Assembly (NCBI RefSeq): GCF_003569745.1
Contig: NZ_AP018498.1
Location: 372,001-436,000, forward strand
Reading direction: 5' to 3'
Origin: Altererythrobacter sp. B11
GTDB lineage: Bacteria; Pseudomonadota; Alphaproteobacteria; Sphingomonadales; Sphingomonadaceae
DNA length: 64,000 nucleotides
This document shows, in pieces, positions 8,877 to 21,701 of this stretch (position 1 is its first letter; each line of letters opens with the position of its first letter). Both the position numbers and the translations under genes were made by a program. Below the pieces are notes generated by a model that had not been told where the DNA came from, made no database searches, and saw nothing but the letters and a program-made list of their open reading frames with translations.

Positions 8877-8905
8877 CCGGGCAGGGAAGCGGCCTTCCTG
8901 CCCGG
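8877..8905 (+). promoter_or_regulatory. Stable hairpin in gltB 5' untranslated region
   Basis: CCGGGCAGG (8877-8885) and CCTGCCCGG (8897-8905) form a perfect 9-bp stem with an 11-nt loop, ending 20 nt before the gltB TTG. A second hairpin, ACTTTCG/CGAAAGT, lies at 8821-8843. No U-run follows either one, so they may affect mRNA stability or translation rather than terminate transcription. Confidence 0.4.
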
Positions 8906-8925
8906 CCTGAGACAGGAAAATAGAA

Positions 8926-13569
<4,644 letters not shown>

Positions 13570-13580
13570 GGGTACAAAAG

Positions 13581-15017
13581 ATGGGTAAGGAAACCGGCTT
13601 CCTGGAGCTTGACCGGCAGGATCGCACCTATGCCGATCCGGCCGAGCGCATCGGCCACTACAAGGAGTTCATCATCCCACACAGCGAGGAAGGGCTGCGT
13701 TCGCAGGCCTCGCGCTGCATGAACTGCGGGATTCCATACTGCCACAACGGCTGTCCGGTGAACAATTTGATCCCCGACTGGAACGATCTGGTCTATAAGG
13801 ACGACTGGCGCGAGGCGCTGGACGCCTTGCATTCGACCAACAACTTCCCGGAATTCACCGGCCGCGTGTGCCCCGCCCCGTGCGAGGCGAGCTGCACGCT
13901 GAACATTATCGACCAGCCGGTAACCATCAAGAGCATCGAATGCGCGATCGTCGATCGCGGCTGGAAGGAAGGCTGGGTCGAACCGCAGGTTCCCGCCGAG
14001 AAGACCGGCAAGAGCGTGGCGGTCGTCGGCTCCGGCCCTGCCGGGCTCGCCTGCGCACAGCAGCTTGCCCGCGTCGGTCACTCGGTGACGGTGTTCGAAA
14101 AGAGCGACCGGATTGGCGGCCTGCTCCGCTACGGCATCCCCGACTTCAAGATGGAAAAGCATCTCATCAACCGGCGGGCGGTGCAGATGGAAGCCGAAGG
14201 GGTCACCTTCAAGACCTCCACCGAAGTCGGCGTGGACGTCTCCATCAAGTCGCTGAAGGAGAATTTCGACGCCATCGTGCTGGCCGGCGGCGCGGAGAAT
14301 GCGCGCCCGCTGCAGATCCCGGGCGCCGAAATGCCCGGCGTGCGCCAGGCGATGGAATTCCTGACCCAGCAGAACAAGCGCAATGCCGGCGACAGCGAGG
14401 AACGCGCCGCGCCGCGCGGCACGTTGAGCGCCGCAGGCAAGGATGTGATCGTGATCGGCGGCGGCGACACCGGTTCCGACTGTGTCGGCACTTCCAATCG
14501 CCAGGGCGCGAAGTCGGTCACCCAGATCGAGATCATGCCCAAGCCGCCGGAGCGGGAAAACAAGCATCTGACCTGGCCGAACTGGCCGATGAAGCTGCGC
14601 ACCTCGTCCAGCCATGAAGAAGGCGTGGAGCGGGACTGGGCCGTGCTCACCAAGGAAGTGGTGGGCGAAAACGGCGTGGTCACCGGCCTCAAATGCGCGC
14701 GGCTGGAATGGGAAGGCCGCGAGATGAAGGAAGTGCCCGGCAGCGAATTCGTGCTGCCGGCCGATCTCATCCTGCTCGCCATGGGCTTCCTCGGCCCGAA
14801 GAAGACCGGGATGCTGGAGCAGGCGGGCGTCAGCCTGACCGACCGCGGCAATGTCGATGCCGACACGCAGGATTACCGCACCAGCGAGGACATGGTCTTC
14901 GCCTGCGGCGACATGCGCCGGGGGCAGAGCCTTGTGGTGTGGGCCATCCGCGAGGGGCGGCAGGCGGCGCGTTCGGTGGACGAAGCGCTGATGGGCGTGA
15001 GCGAACTGCCGCGCTGA
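13581..15017 (+). CDS. gltD: Glutamate synthase, small subunit
   Basis: The 478-aa FAD- and NADPH-binding subunit passes electrons to GltB. The N-terminal cysteine cluster (C46, C49, C54, C58 in [15 protein letters not shown]) and C-rich [10 protein letters not shown] supply Fe-S ligands. Two Rossmann motifs are visible: [10 protein letters not shown] (FAD, about residue 152) and GGGDTGSDC (NADPH, about 293). A final FAD-contacting [16 protein letters not shown] segment is present. ATG 13581 follows the gltB stop by 11 bp and is preceded by AAGGG; longer in-frame extensions would run through gltB coding sequence. Length and order match a standard gltBD operon. Confidence 0.96.
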   Translation: MGKETGFLELDRQDRTYADPAERIGHYKEFIIPHSEEGLRSQASRCMNCGIPYCHNGCPVNNLIPDWNDLVYKDDWREALDALHSTNNFPEFTGRVCPAPCEASCTLNIIDQPVTIKSIECAIVDRGWKEGWVEPQVPAEKTGKSVAVVGSGPAGLACAQQLARVGHSVTVFEKSDRIGGLLRYGIPDFKMEKHLINRRAVQMEAEGVTFKTSTEVGVDVSIKSLKENFDAIVLAGGAENARPLQIPGAEMPGVRQAMEFLTQQNKRNAGDSEERAAPRGTLSAAGKDVIVIGGGDTGSDCVGTSNRQGAKSVTQIEIMPKPPERENKHLTWPNWPMKLRTSSSHEEGVERDWAVLTKEVVGENGVVTGLKCARLEWEGREMKEVPGSEFVLPADLILLAMGFLGPKKTGMLEQAGVSLTDRGNVDADTQDYRTSEDMVFACGDMRRGQSLVVWAIREGRQAARSVDEALMGVSELPR

Positions 15018-15057
15018 GCGGCCTCGGACACCGCTTGAACGCAGAAGGGGCGCGCCC

Positions 15058-15993
15058 ATGCCGACGATCGCCACATTGACGATGAACCCGACGATCGACG
15101 TCGCCTACGAAGTCGATCAGGTTCGCCCCACGCACAAGATGCGCGGACATAAGGCGAATTATGATCCGGGCGGCGGCGGCATCAATGTGGCGCGGGTGTT
15201 CGGCCGGCTGGGGGGCAACGCCAATTGCCACTATCTCTCCGGCGGCGCGGCCGGCGCGATGCTGGACATCCTGCTGGACCAGCGCTGCTTCGCCCGCAAG
15301 CCGATCCGCATTGCGGGCAACACCCGCATCGCCACCAATATCTACGAGCGATCCACAGGGCAGGAATTCCGCTTCGTGCCTCCCGGGCCAGAAGTAACGG
15401 CTGCCGAATGCGCAGCCTGCCTCGCAGCGCTTGCGGAAACCGAAGGCGAATTTCTGGTGGCAAGCGGTTCCCTGCCGCCCGGCGTGCCGGCCGATTTCTA
15501 TGCGCAGGTGGGCGCGGTCGCGCGGGCGCGGGGCGTCCGTCTGGTGCTCGACAGCTCCGGCGATGCGCTGCGCGGCGGGCTGGAGGCCGGCGGCGTCTAT
15601 CTCGTCAAGCCGAGCGAAAGCGAACTGGCCGGGCTGGTCGGCCGCGATCTGAACAGCCACGCGGAGATCACTGCGGCGGCGAGCGAAATCATCGCCGCGG
15701 GACAGGCCGAACTCGTGGCGGTTACGCTGGGCGAAGAAGGCGGGCTGCTCGTCTCATCTTCCGGCGCGCTCTTCCTGCCGGCAATTCGAGTGGAGACGAA
15801 AAGCGCCACCGGCGCGGGTGACAGCTTCCTCTCTGCAATGCTCTACCGGCTTACCGTGGGCGATGCGCCGCAAGACGCCTTCCGCTATGGCATGGCGGCC
15901 GGGGCGGCGGCGGCGATGACCGCGGGAACAGACCTCTGCTTCCCAGAGGACATCGACCGGCTGTTCGCGCAATACACGGTCAGCGCGGGCTAA
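15058..15993 (+). CDS. pfkB: 6-phosphofructokinase II / PfkB-family hexose kinase
   Basis: The 311-aa ribokinase-fold kinase closely resembles E. coli PfkB. Features are the N-terminal TLTMNPTIDVAYEVDQV strand, the substrate-binding PGGGGINVARVFGRLGG segment (about residue 39), the SGSLPPGV motif and the ATGAGDSF anion hole with catalytic Asp (about residue 255). It should phosphorylate fructose 6-phosphate, though 1-phosphofructokinase or tagatose-6-phosphate activity is possible in the family. It starts 40 bp after gltD and may be read from the same transcript. Its stop overlaps the convergent MarR gene by four bases. Confidence 0.88.
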   Translation: MPTIATLTMNPTIDVAYEVDQVRPTHKMRGHKANYDPGGGGINVARVFGRLGGNANCHYLSGGAAGAMLDILLDQRCFARKPIRIAGNTRIATNIYERSTGQEFRFVPPGPEVTAAECAACLAALAETEGEFLVASGSLPPGVPADFYAQVGAVARARGVRLVLDSSGDALRGGLEAGGVYLVKPSESELAGLVGRDLNSHAEITAAASEIIAAGQAELVAVTLGEEGGLLVSSSGALFLPAIRVETKSATGAGDSFLSAMLYRLTVGDAPQDAFRYGMAAGAAAAMTAGTDLCFPEDIDRLFAQYTVSAG

Positions 15994-16469
15994 TCCGCTG
16001 CACCGCGCGAATCCAGCGCGGCGATGGCGCGGTCCACCAGCTCGATCAGCTGAGCCATTTCCCTGGGATTGAGCGCCTCGCGAATCGGCGCCTCATTTTC
16101 GGTCACGACGCCGAACAATTTCTGCATCTGCTTTTCGCCCTCGGGCGTCACAGTGAGGCTGTTACGTCGCCGGTCTGCCGAGGACCTTCCGCGCCCCGCG
16201 AGGCCGCGCCGTTCCAGCTCGTCCACAATGCCCACCAGCGCGGACTTGTTGATGCCCGCCTGCCGGGCAAGCTCAATCTGCGAACTGCCGGGGTTCGCCG
16301 CGATCAGCGACAGCACCGTCAACGAACCGGTAGGAAGGCCATAGGGAGCTGATACGGTGATCGAGCGCTGGCTCAGTTCGTCACGCAGCAGGCGAATGCG
16401 AGGTCCTATCGAACCGGCGAGAATGCCCCAGTCAAGCTCGCCGTAACGCTTGTTATCTTTCCTGGCCAT
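15990..16469 (-). CDS. MarR family transcriptional regulator
   Basis: This 159-aa protein has the MarR winged-helix core: the recognition region SQIELARQAGINKSALVGIV (about residues 78-97), followed by the wing DELERRGLAGRGRSSADRRR. Flanking helices would form the dimer interface. It is a DNA-binding repressor or activator that usually responds to a small phenolic or lipophilic ligand. The target is not evident: its neighbours are pfkB (convergent, 4-bp overlap) and ung, which lies upstream on the same strand. No obvious palindrome was seen in the 66-bp gap before ung. Confidence 0.9.
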   Translation of the reverse strand: MARKDNKRYGELDWGILAGSIGPRIRLLRDELSQRSITVSAPYGLPTGSLTVLSLIAANPGSSQIELARQAGINKSALVGIVDELERRGLAGRGRSSADRRRNSLTVTPEGEKQMQKLFGVVTENEAPIREALNPREMAQLIELVDRAIAALDSRGAAD

Positions 16470-16535
16470 CGCGTCGCGATGCCCGTGGCCCGCCGTTTTT
16501 GCAACAGAAAGCGCCTTGCGCCCCCCGCAGAGCCG

Positions 16536-17213
16536 CTACCAGTCGATCGTTCCGCGTCCGTTTGCCTCCAGGAAGGAGTTGGCGCGGCTGAACGGGCGCG
16601 AGCCGAAAAATCCGCGATGGGCGGACAGCGGGCTCGGATGCGGGGATCGCAGGATCAGATGGCGGCCATTCTCCTCCAGACCGGCTATCCGCGCGGCCTT
16701 TCCCTGCGCATGGCTGCCCCAGAGGATGAACACGCTTGGCTCCTGCCGCGCCGCCACCGCCGCCACCGCCGCATCGGTGACTGCTTCCCAGCCGCGCCCC
16801 GCGTGGCTGCCCGCGCGCCCCGCCTCCACCGTGAGGGCGTTGTTGAGCAGCAGCACGCCTTGCTTCGCCCAGCGGTCCAGATTGCCATGGCCGCGCGGGG
16901 CGATGCCCAGGTCGGTATGCAGTTCCTTGTAGATGTTCATCAGCGACGGCGGCTGGCGCACACCTTCGGGTACGGAGAAGGACAGACCATGGGCCTGGCC
17001 GGGCCCGTGATAGGGATCCTGCCCCAGGATCACCACGCGCACCTGATCCAGCGGCGTCAGCTCGAGAGCGCGCAGCCGCTGCCCCCTTGGTGGGAAGATT
17101 TGCCGCCCGGCATCTTCTTCCGCCCGCAGCCAGCCGCCTAGCCGCCGCGCCTCGGGCGTCGCCAGCACGGGCTCCAGCGCTGCTCTCCAGCTTTCGGGCA
17201 CCATCTCACTCAT
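16536..17213 (-). CDS. ung: Uracil-DNA glycosylase (family 1)
   Basis: The 225-aa enzyme removes uracil from DNA in base-excision repair. The water-activating motif GQDPYHGPGQAHGLSFSV (catalytic Asp) lies about residue 65, followed by LLLNNALTVEAG and the DNA-intercalation loop HPSPLSAHRGFFGS near residue 190. Length and motif order match family 1 Ung. ATG 17213 has a purine-rich GGCGGGGGG just upstream; ATG 17204 (three codons in) is an alternative. The frame continues open upstream, but that stretch is antisense to the rnd and lptC genes. Divergent from the RNase D-like gene. Confidence 0.96.
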   Translation of the reverse strand: MSEMVPESWRAALEPVLATPEARRLGGWLRAEEDAGRQIFPPRGQRLRALELTPLDQVRVVILGQDPYHGPGQAHGLSFSVPEGVRQPPSLMNIYKELHTDLGIAPRGHGNLDRWAKQGVLLLNNALTVEAGRAGSHAGRGWEAVTDAAVAAVAARQEPSVFILWGSHAQGKAARIAGLEENGRHLILRSPHPSPLSAHRGFFGSRPFSRANSFLEANGRGTIDW

Positions 17214-17294
17214 GCCCCCCGCCTTATTGCCACCGCACGGAATGGACCAGCGCCTCTTCCCCTCTTTCCCCGATGGCCCTAATGGCTTCGCCCC

Positions 17295-17915
17295 ATGGCA
17301 GTGCATTTCCACGAAGAAGACCTCCCCGCCGGCGTGCTCGCCCCCGGGCCGGTCGCAGTCGATACGGAGACCATGGGTCTCATCACCCCGCGCGACAGGC
17401 TGTGCCTGGTCCAGATCTGTGACGGGCAGGGGGACGAGCATCTGGTGCGTTTCGCGCGCGGCAGTTCCTACGACGCGCCCAATCTGAAGGCGGTGCTGGC
17501 CGATCCCGCGCGCACCAAGCTCTATCATTTCGCGCGGTTCGATCTGGCAGCGATCGAGTATTATCTCGGCGTCACGGCGGGCCCCGTGTTCTGCACCAAG
17601 ATCGCCAGCAAGCTGACGCGCACCTACACCGACCGCCACGGGCTGAAGAACATCGTCAGCGAGCTGCTGGGGGAGGATATCTCCAAGCAGCAGCAATCGA
17701 GCGACTGGGGCGCGCCCGTGATCAACGAGGCGCAGCGCGAATATGCGGCCTCGGACGTGCGCTATCTCCACCGGCTGGTGGCGGTGTTCGAGGAACGGCT
17801 GGCGCGCGAGGGGCGGCGCGAAATGGCGCAGGCCTGCTTCGATTTCCTGCCCACCCGCGCGCGGCTGGACCTTGCAGGCTGGGCGGATAAGGACATATTC
17901 AGCCACGAAGGCTGA
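17295..17915 (+). CDS. Short ribonuclease D-like 3'-5' exonuclease
   Basis: This 206-aa protein is a single DEDDy exonuclease domain without the HRDC domains of full RNase D. Motifs are Exo I VAVDTETMGL (about residue 20), Exo II HFARFDLAAIEYY (about 80) and Exo III YAASDVRYLHRL (about 155, with the DEDDy tyrosine). It should trim RNA 3' ends, for example in tRNA maturation, but the substrate is not known. It precedes lptC by 36 bp, an arrangement I recall from other Sphingomonadales, and may share its transcript. Confidence 0.88.
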   Translation: MAVHFHEEDLPAGVLAPGPVAVDTETMGLITPRDRLCLVQICDGQGDEHLVRFARGSSYDAPNLKAVLADPARTKLYHFARFDLAAIEYYLGVTAGPVFCTKIASKLTRTYTDRHGLKNIVSELLGEDISKQQQSSDWGAPVINEAQREYAASDVRYLHRLVAVFEERLAREGRREMAQACFDFLPTRARLDLAGWADKDIFSHEG

Positions 17916-17951
17916 CGTTCGGCCTCCGCCACACCGGCACTCCCGAGGCTC

Positions 17952-18596
17952 ATGACTGAAAAAGCCGACTATCTCCGCAATCGCCGACGCGCCTTCGCTG
18001 CGCCGGGCAGCACGCTCGACCGGGCGGTGCGGTGGCTGGCTGTCGTCCTGCCGGCACTGGTCGGCGCGGTGGCGGCGGCGATGGTGATTTCCCCGCTCTC
18101 CCCGCGTGGGGAAGTGAGCTTCCTGCTCGATCGCAACAAGGTGGCCATCGCGCAGGATCGGTTGCGCGTGGACCGTGCGATGTACCGGGGGGAGGACCGC
18201 AAGGGCCAGCCCTTCTCCATTTCCGCGGGCGAAGCGGTGCAGCGAAGCGCGCGGGTGCCGGTGGTGGAGATGGACGAACTCACCGCCCGGCTGCTGCTGC
18301 CCGATGGCCCGGCCGTGCTCAGCGCCGCCAATGGCGCCTATGACATCGACGAGGAAGAGGTGTCCGTGCCCGGCGTGGTGCAATTCACCGCCGCCGATGG
18401 CTACCGGATGCTGGCGCGCGATGTCTCGGTAAGCCTGCGCGACCACACCTTGCGTGGGGACGGCCGCGTGGAAGGCTCGGTGCCGGCGGGCACCTTCTCC
18501 GCCGATCGCATGCGCGCCGATCTGGCGGAGCGCACGATCACGCTGGAAGGCAATGCCCACATGCGCATGGTCCCATCGAAACTGCGCATGCCATGA
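17952..18596 (+). CDS. lptC: LPS export ABC transporter periplasmic protein LptC
   Basis: The 214-aa protein has a single N-terminal transmembrane anchor (about residues 28-47, LAVVLPALVGAVAAAMVIS) and a periplasmic beta-jellyroll built of short alternating strands, as in LptC/OstA proteins. It links the inner-membrane LptBFG extractor to LptA in LPS transport. Sequence identity within this family is low, and the call leans on topology plus the immediately overlapping lptA gene. The stop overlaps the lptA ATG (ATGA), indicating translational coupling. Confidence 0.88.
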   Translation: MTEKADYLRNRRRAFAAPGSTLDRAVRWLAVVLPALVGAVAAAMVISPLSPRGEVSFLLDRNKVAIAQDRLRVDRAMYRGEDRKGQPFSISAGEAVQRSARVPVVEMDELTARLLLPDGPAVLSAANGAYDIDEEEVSVPGVVQFTAADGYRMLARDVSVSLRDHTLRGDGRVEGSVPAGTFSADRMRADLAERTITLEGNAHMRMVPSKLRMP

Positions 18597-19234
18597 CTTC
18601 CCATTCCCCCACCCCTTCCGTAAGGGACAGCGTGATGGACAACCCGCCCGCCCCCCGCCCGGATTCGCGCCGTGCAGCGCTGACGCGGCGCATGGTGCGC
18701 TCGCTTGTAGGCGGGTTCGCCGCCGCTGCCATCGCCGGGCTGGGCTTCCAGACGCTCGCCGGCGCGCAGACGGGGGTCGGCGGCTTTAACGCGAACCAGC
18801 CGGTGGAATATGGCGCAGACCGGATCGAGCTGCAGGACCGGCAGAACCGGATCGTGCTGTCGGGCAATGTCGAATTCAACCAGGGCGATCTCCGGCTCAC
18901 CGCCGATCGTACCACGGTGGCCTACAACCGCGCGGGCAGCGGGCTGCAGATCGAGCGGGTCAATGCTACCGGCGGCGTCACCGTCACGCGCGGGGGCGAG
19001 CGTGCGATGGGGAATGCCGGCATCTATGACGTTGGCAAGCGCGTGATCATTCTCACCGGCGGCGTGCAGCTGCGCCGCAATGGCGATACGCTGAACGGCG
19101 GCCGGCTGGTGATGGATCTCAACACCGGCGTTTCCAGCGTCGACGGGCGCGGCGGCACGGCATCGGGCGCTCAGACCGGCGGGCGGGTGACGGGCTCCTT
19201 CTCCGTCCCTGAAAACAGCGCATCGGGCAATTGA
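18593..19234 (+). CDS. lptA: LPS transport periplasmic bridge protein LptA (OstA family)
   Basis: The 213-aa protein has a signal-like segment (RSLVGGFAAAAIAGLGFQTL, cleavage probably after LAGA) and a LptA/OstA domain with repeated beta-strand pattern: PVEYGADRIELQDRQNRIVL, SGNVEFNQGDLRLTADR, GGVTVTRGGERAMGNAG. It forms the periplasmic bridge carrying LPS from LptC to LptDE. The N-terminus is long before the hydrophobic core, so a later ATG (18635, MDNPPAPRPDS) is possible. lptB would commonly follow in proteobacteria, but here thrS follows and lptB is not in the window. Confidence 0.88.
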   Translation: MTSHSPTPSVRDSVMDNPPAPRPDSRRAALTRRMVRSLVGGFAAAAIAGLGFQTLAGAQTGVGGFNANQPVEYGADRIELQDRQNRIVLSGNVEFNQGDLRLTADRTTVAYNRAGSGLQIERVNATGGVTVTRGGERAMGNAGIYDVGKRVIILTGGVQLRRNGDTLNGGRLVMDLNTGVSSVDGRGGTASGAQTGGRVTGSFSVPENSASGN

Positions 19235-19258
19235 TGGCCATGCAGCAGTTCCACCCCA

Positions 19259-19264
19259 TATATA
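19259..19264 (+). promoter_or_regulatory. Candidate -10 element for the thrS leader transcript
   Basis: TATATA lies six bases before the leader ATG at 19270, the usual -10 to +1 spacing, so transcription would begin at or next to the leader start codon and the message would be leaderless. A TTGATG at 19231 resembles a -35 but the 22-bp spacer is too long, so the -35 is unresolved. Confidence 0.35.
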
Positions 19265-19269
19265 GCGGT

Positions 19270-19341
19270 ATGCGCGACCTGTTCGTCACCACGCCCACTA
19301 CTACCACCCCGGATTTCCGGGGGCACTCGGCCGCGCGCTAG
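19270..19341 (+). CDS. Threonine-rich leader peptide upstream of thrS (23 aa)
   Basis: ATG 19270 to TAG 19341 encodes MRDLFVTTPTTTTPDFRGHS followed by AAR. Six of seven consecutive codons-block residues 7-13 are Thr or Pro (ACC ACG CCC ACT ACT ACC ACC), giving six Thr codons just before threonyl-tRNA synthetase. This is the classic architecture of a stalling leader that senses charged tRNA-Thr. There is no Shine-Dalgarno, but a TATATA at -10 would place the 5' end at the ATG, as in leaderless leader peptides such as trpL of Sinorhizobium. A strong hairpin begins six bases after the stop. Function is inferred from position and composition. Confidence 0.7.
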   Translation: MRDLFVTTPTTTTPDFRGHSAAR

Positions 19342-19346
19342 GCGCA

Positions 19347-19376
19347 GCCGGTGCCGCCGGGATCGGGCGGCCCGGC
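19347..19376 (+). promoter_or_regulatory. Strong hairpin between the Thr leader peptide and thrS
   Basis: GCCGG-U-GCCGCC pairs with GGCGGC-CCGGC around a 7-nt loop: 11 bp with one bulged U. A ribosome resting on the leader stop codon (19339-19341) would cover its 5' arm, while one stalled at the Thr codons would not. Further GC-rich pairings (GCGCC/GGCGC at about 19421-19443, GGCGCG/CGCGCC at about 19438-19460) lie closer to the thrS start. No U-run terminator is visible, so control could be Rho-dependent or translational. Confidence 0.5.
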
Positions 19377-19473
19377 GTCACCTCCCGCATCCCGTTTCCT
19401 CCCGACCGGCGCCAGGACTTTCGGCGCGCGCGGCTTTGTGCCATCGCGCCGCAAACGGAAAAGACGGTAAGCC

Positions 19474-21468
19474 ATGAGCGAGATGTTGAAAATCAGCCTG
19501 CCCGACGGTTCGGTGCGCGAAGTGCCCCCCGGCTCCACGCCAGCCGACATCGCCGCGGCGATCGGCCCCGGTCTGGCCAAGGCGGCGCTGGCCGCGCGCG
19601 TGAACGGCGAACTGCGCGACATCACGCGCCCCTTCGAAGGCGATGCCGAGCTCGCGCTGGTTACCGGCCGGGACGAGGCGGACGCGCTCGAGCTTGCCCG
19701 GCACGATTATGCCCATGTGCTGGCAGAGGCGGTGCAAGCCCTGTGGCCCGATACGCAGATCACCTTCGGCCCGGCCACCGACGACGGCTTCTATTACGAT
19801 TTCGCCCCCGGTGCGCGCGGCCCCTTCACGGAGGAGGATCTGCCCGCCATCGAGGAAAAGATGCGCGAGATCATCCGCGCCGACAAGCCGCTGCGGCGCG
19901 AGGAATGGAGCCGCGAACAGCTGATCGAACGGTTCCGGTCCCACGGCGAGAGCTTCAAGGCCGAATGGGCGGCCGAACTGCCCGAGGGCGAGCAGCTGAC
20001 GGTCTATCATTCGGGCGAGGACTGGCTGGACCTGTGCCGCGGTCCGCATCTTGCCAGCACGGGCAAGCTCGACCCGCAGGCGTTCAAGCTCACCCGCGTG
20101 TCGGGCGCCTATTGGCGCGGCGACCAGAAGAACGCGATGCTCAGCCGCATCTACGGCACCGGCTGGCTCAACAAGAAGCAGCTGGCTGAGCATCTCCTGC
20201 GGCTGGAAGAGGCGGCGAAGCGCGACCATCGGAAGCTCGGCGCCGAGATGGACCTGTTCCATCTGCAGGCCGAAGCGCATGGCAGCGTGTTCTGGCATCC
20301 CAAGGGCTATATCGTCTGGCGCGAGCTGGAGGCCTATATGCGCCGCGCGATCGACGGCGCCGGCTATCGCGAGGTGAAGACGCCGCAGGTGATGGACGCG
20401 CGCCAATGGGAACAGTCCGGGCACTGGGGCAAGTATCGCGAGAATATGTTCGTGATCCCCGACGAGGTGCCGAACACGGAGGATGAAGGCCCACTGGTGC
20501 CGGAAGGCGCCGAATGGATGGCGCTGAAGCCAATGAACTGCCCGGCGCATGTGCTGATCTTCCGCCAGGGCATCAAGAGCTATCGCGACCTGCCGCTGCG
20601 CCTCTACGAAAACGGCTGCTGCCACCGCAACGAACCGCATGGGGCGCTGCACGGGCTGATGCGCGTGCGCCAGTTCACGCAGGACGACGCGCATATCTTC
20701 TGCCGCGAAGACCAGATCGTGGACGAAGTGCGCGATTTCTGCGCGCTGGCGGACCGGATCTACAAGGATTTCGGCTTCACCTATTCGATCAAGCTCGCCC
20801 TGCGCCCGGAAAAGCGCTTCGGCAGCGAGGAGATGTGGGACCGCGCCGAAGCCGAACTGCGCGATGCGGTGGAGAAGGCCGGCCTCGCCACCGAGGCCTA
20901 TGGCTGGGAAGAGCTGCCCGGCGAAGGCGCCTTCTACGCCCCCAAGCTCGAATGGCATCTGACCGATGCGATCGGCCGCACCTGGCAGGTTGGCACGATC
21001 CAGTCAGACCGCGTGCTGCCCGAACGGCTCGACGCCGCCTATGTGGGTGAAGACGGCGAGAAGCACCGGCCGGTAATGCTTCACCGCGCGATCTTCGGCT
21101 CCTACGAACGGTTCATCGGCATCCTGATCGAACACTATGCCGGCAAGCTGCCGCTGTGGCTGGCCCCCGTGCAGGCCGTGGTGGCGACGATTGTCTCGGA
21201 CGCGGATGACTATGCCGGGGTGGTGGCGGAAAAGCTCGCCGCGGCTGGAATCCGGGCTGAGAGCGATCTTCGCAACGAGAAGATCAACTACAAGGTGCGC
21301 GAACATTCGGTGAAGAAGGTTCCGCACATGCTGGTGGTCGGCAAGCGCGAAGCGGAAGAAGGCACGGTGGCGCTGCGCACGCTGGGCGAGCAGCAGCAGA
21401 AGATCCTGCCGCTGGACGAGGCGATTGCCTTGCTGAAGGCAGAGGCCGCACCCCCGGATTTGCGCTGA
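19474..21468 (+). CDS. thrS: Threonyl-tRNA synthetase
   Basis: This 664-aa class II synthetase has the N-terminal TGS domain (residues 1-62), the second additional (editing) domain with [11 protein letters not shown] and DDGFYYDF, the catalytic core with zinc-site [10 protein letters not shown] (Cys about 352), class II motif 2 ([17 protein letters not shown]) and motif 3 ([15 protein letters not shown], about 535), and a C-terminal anticodon-binding domain ([10 protein letters not shown]...). It charges tRNA-Thr and edits Ser-tRNA-Thr. It is preceded by a Thr-rich leader peptide and hairpins, suggesting attenuation. The length is normal for the family. Confidence 0.97.
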   Translation: MSEMLKISLPDGSVREVPPGSTPADIAAAIGPGLAKAALAARVNGELRDITRPFEGDAELALVTGRDEADALELARHDYAHVLAEAVQALWPDTQITFGPATDDGFYYDFAPGARGPFTEEDLPAIEEKMREIIRADKPLRREEWSREQLIERFRSHGESFKAEWAAELPEGEQLTVYHSGEDWLDLCRGPHLASTGKLDPQAFKLTRVSGAYWRGDQKNAMLSRIYGTGWLNKKQLAEHLLRLEEAAKRDHRKLGAEMDLFHLQAEAHGSVFWHPKGYIVWRELEAYMRRAIDGAGYREVKTPQVMDARQWEQSGHWGKYRENMFVIPDEVPNTEDEGPLVPEGAEWMALKPMNCPAHVLIFRQGIKSYRDLPLRLYENGCCHRNEPHGALHGLMRVRQFTQDDAHIFCREDQIVDEVRDFCALADRIYKDFGFTYSIKLALRPEKRFGSEEMWDRAEAELRDAVEKAGLATEAYGWEELPGEGAFYAPKLEWHLTDAIGRTWQVGTIQSDRVLPERLDAAYVGEDGEKHRPVMLHRAIFGSYERFIGILIEHYAGKLPLWLAPVQAVVATIVSDADDYAGVVAEKLAAAGIRAESDLRNEKINYKVREHSVKKVPHMLVVGKREAEEGTVALRTLGEQQQKILPLDEAIALLKAEAAPPDLR

Positions 21469-21544
21469 CAGGGAGCGATCGCCCGGTGGCTGCCGCTTCG
21501 GCGGAGTAACCGGGCGGGCCGCTGCCGACGCCCGGGGCGGCGTG

Positions 21545-21667
21545 TCAGAAGGGCAGCGCGTCCCCGGCAACGATCAGCGCGCAGGCGCAGGCGATCACGA
21601 TCAGCGAGCGGATCAGTGCCGCGCCGCGTATCGCATAAGTGCCGGAGAATGCCGCGATTGTGCTCAT
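21545..21667 (-). CDS. Possible 40-aa hydrophobic peptide
   Basis: A 40-residue ORF starts at ATG 21667, 34 bp after the agmatine deiminase stop on the same strand. The C-terminal half is a hydrophobic helix (LIRSLIVIACACALIVAGDA), suggesting a single-pass membrane peptide with two cysteines. It has no strong Shine-Dalgarno sequence and I do not recognise it. It may be translated from the aguA transcript or may be chance. Confidence 0.35.
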   Translation of the reverse strand: MSTIAAFSGTYAIRGAALIRSLIVIACACALIVAGDALPF

Positions 21668-21701
21668 CCCGGCATTCTCGCGCGCAAATCCTAACGAAGC
21701 G

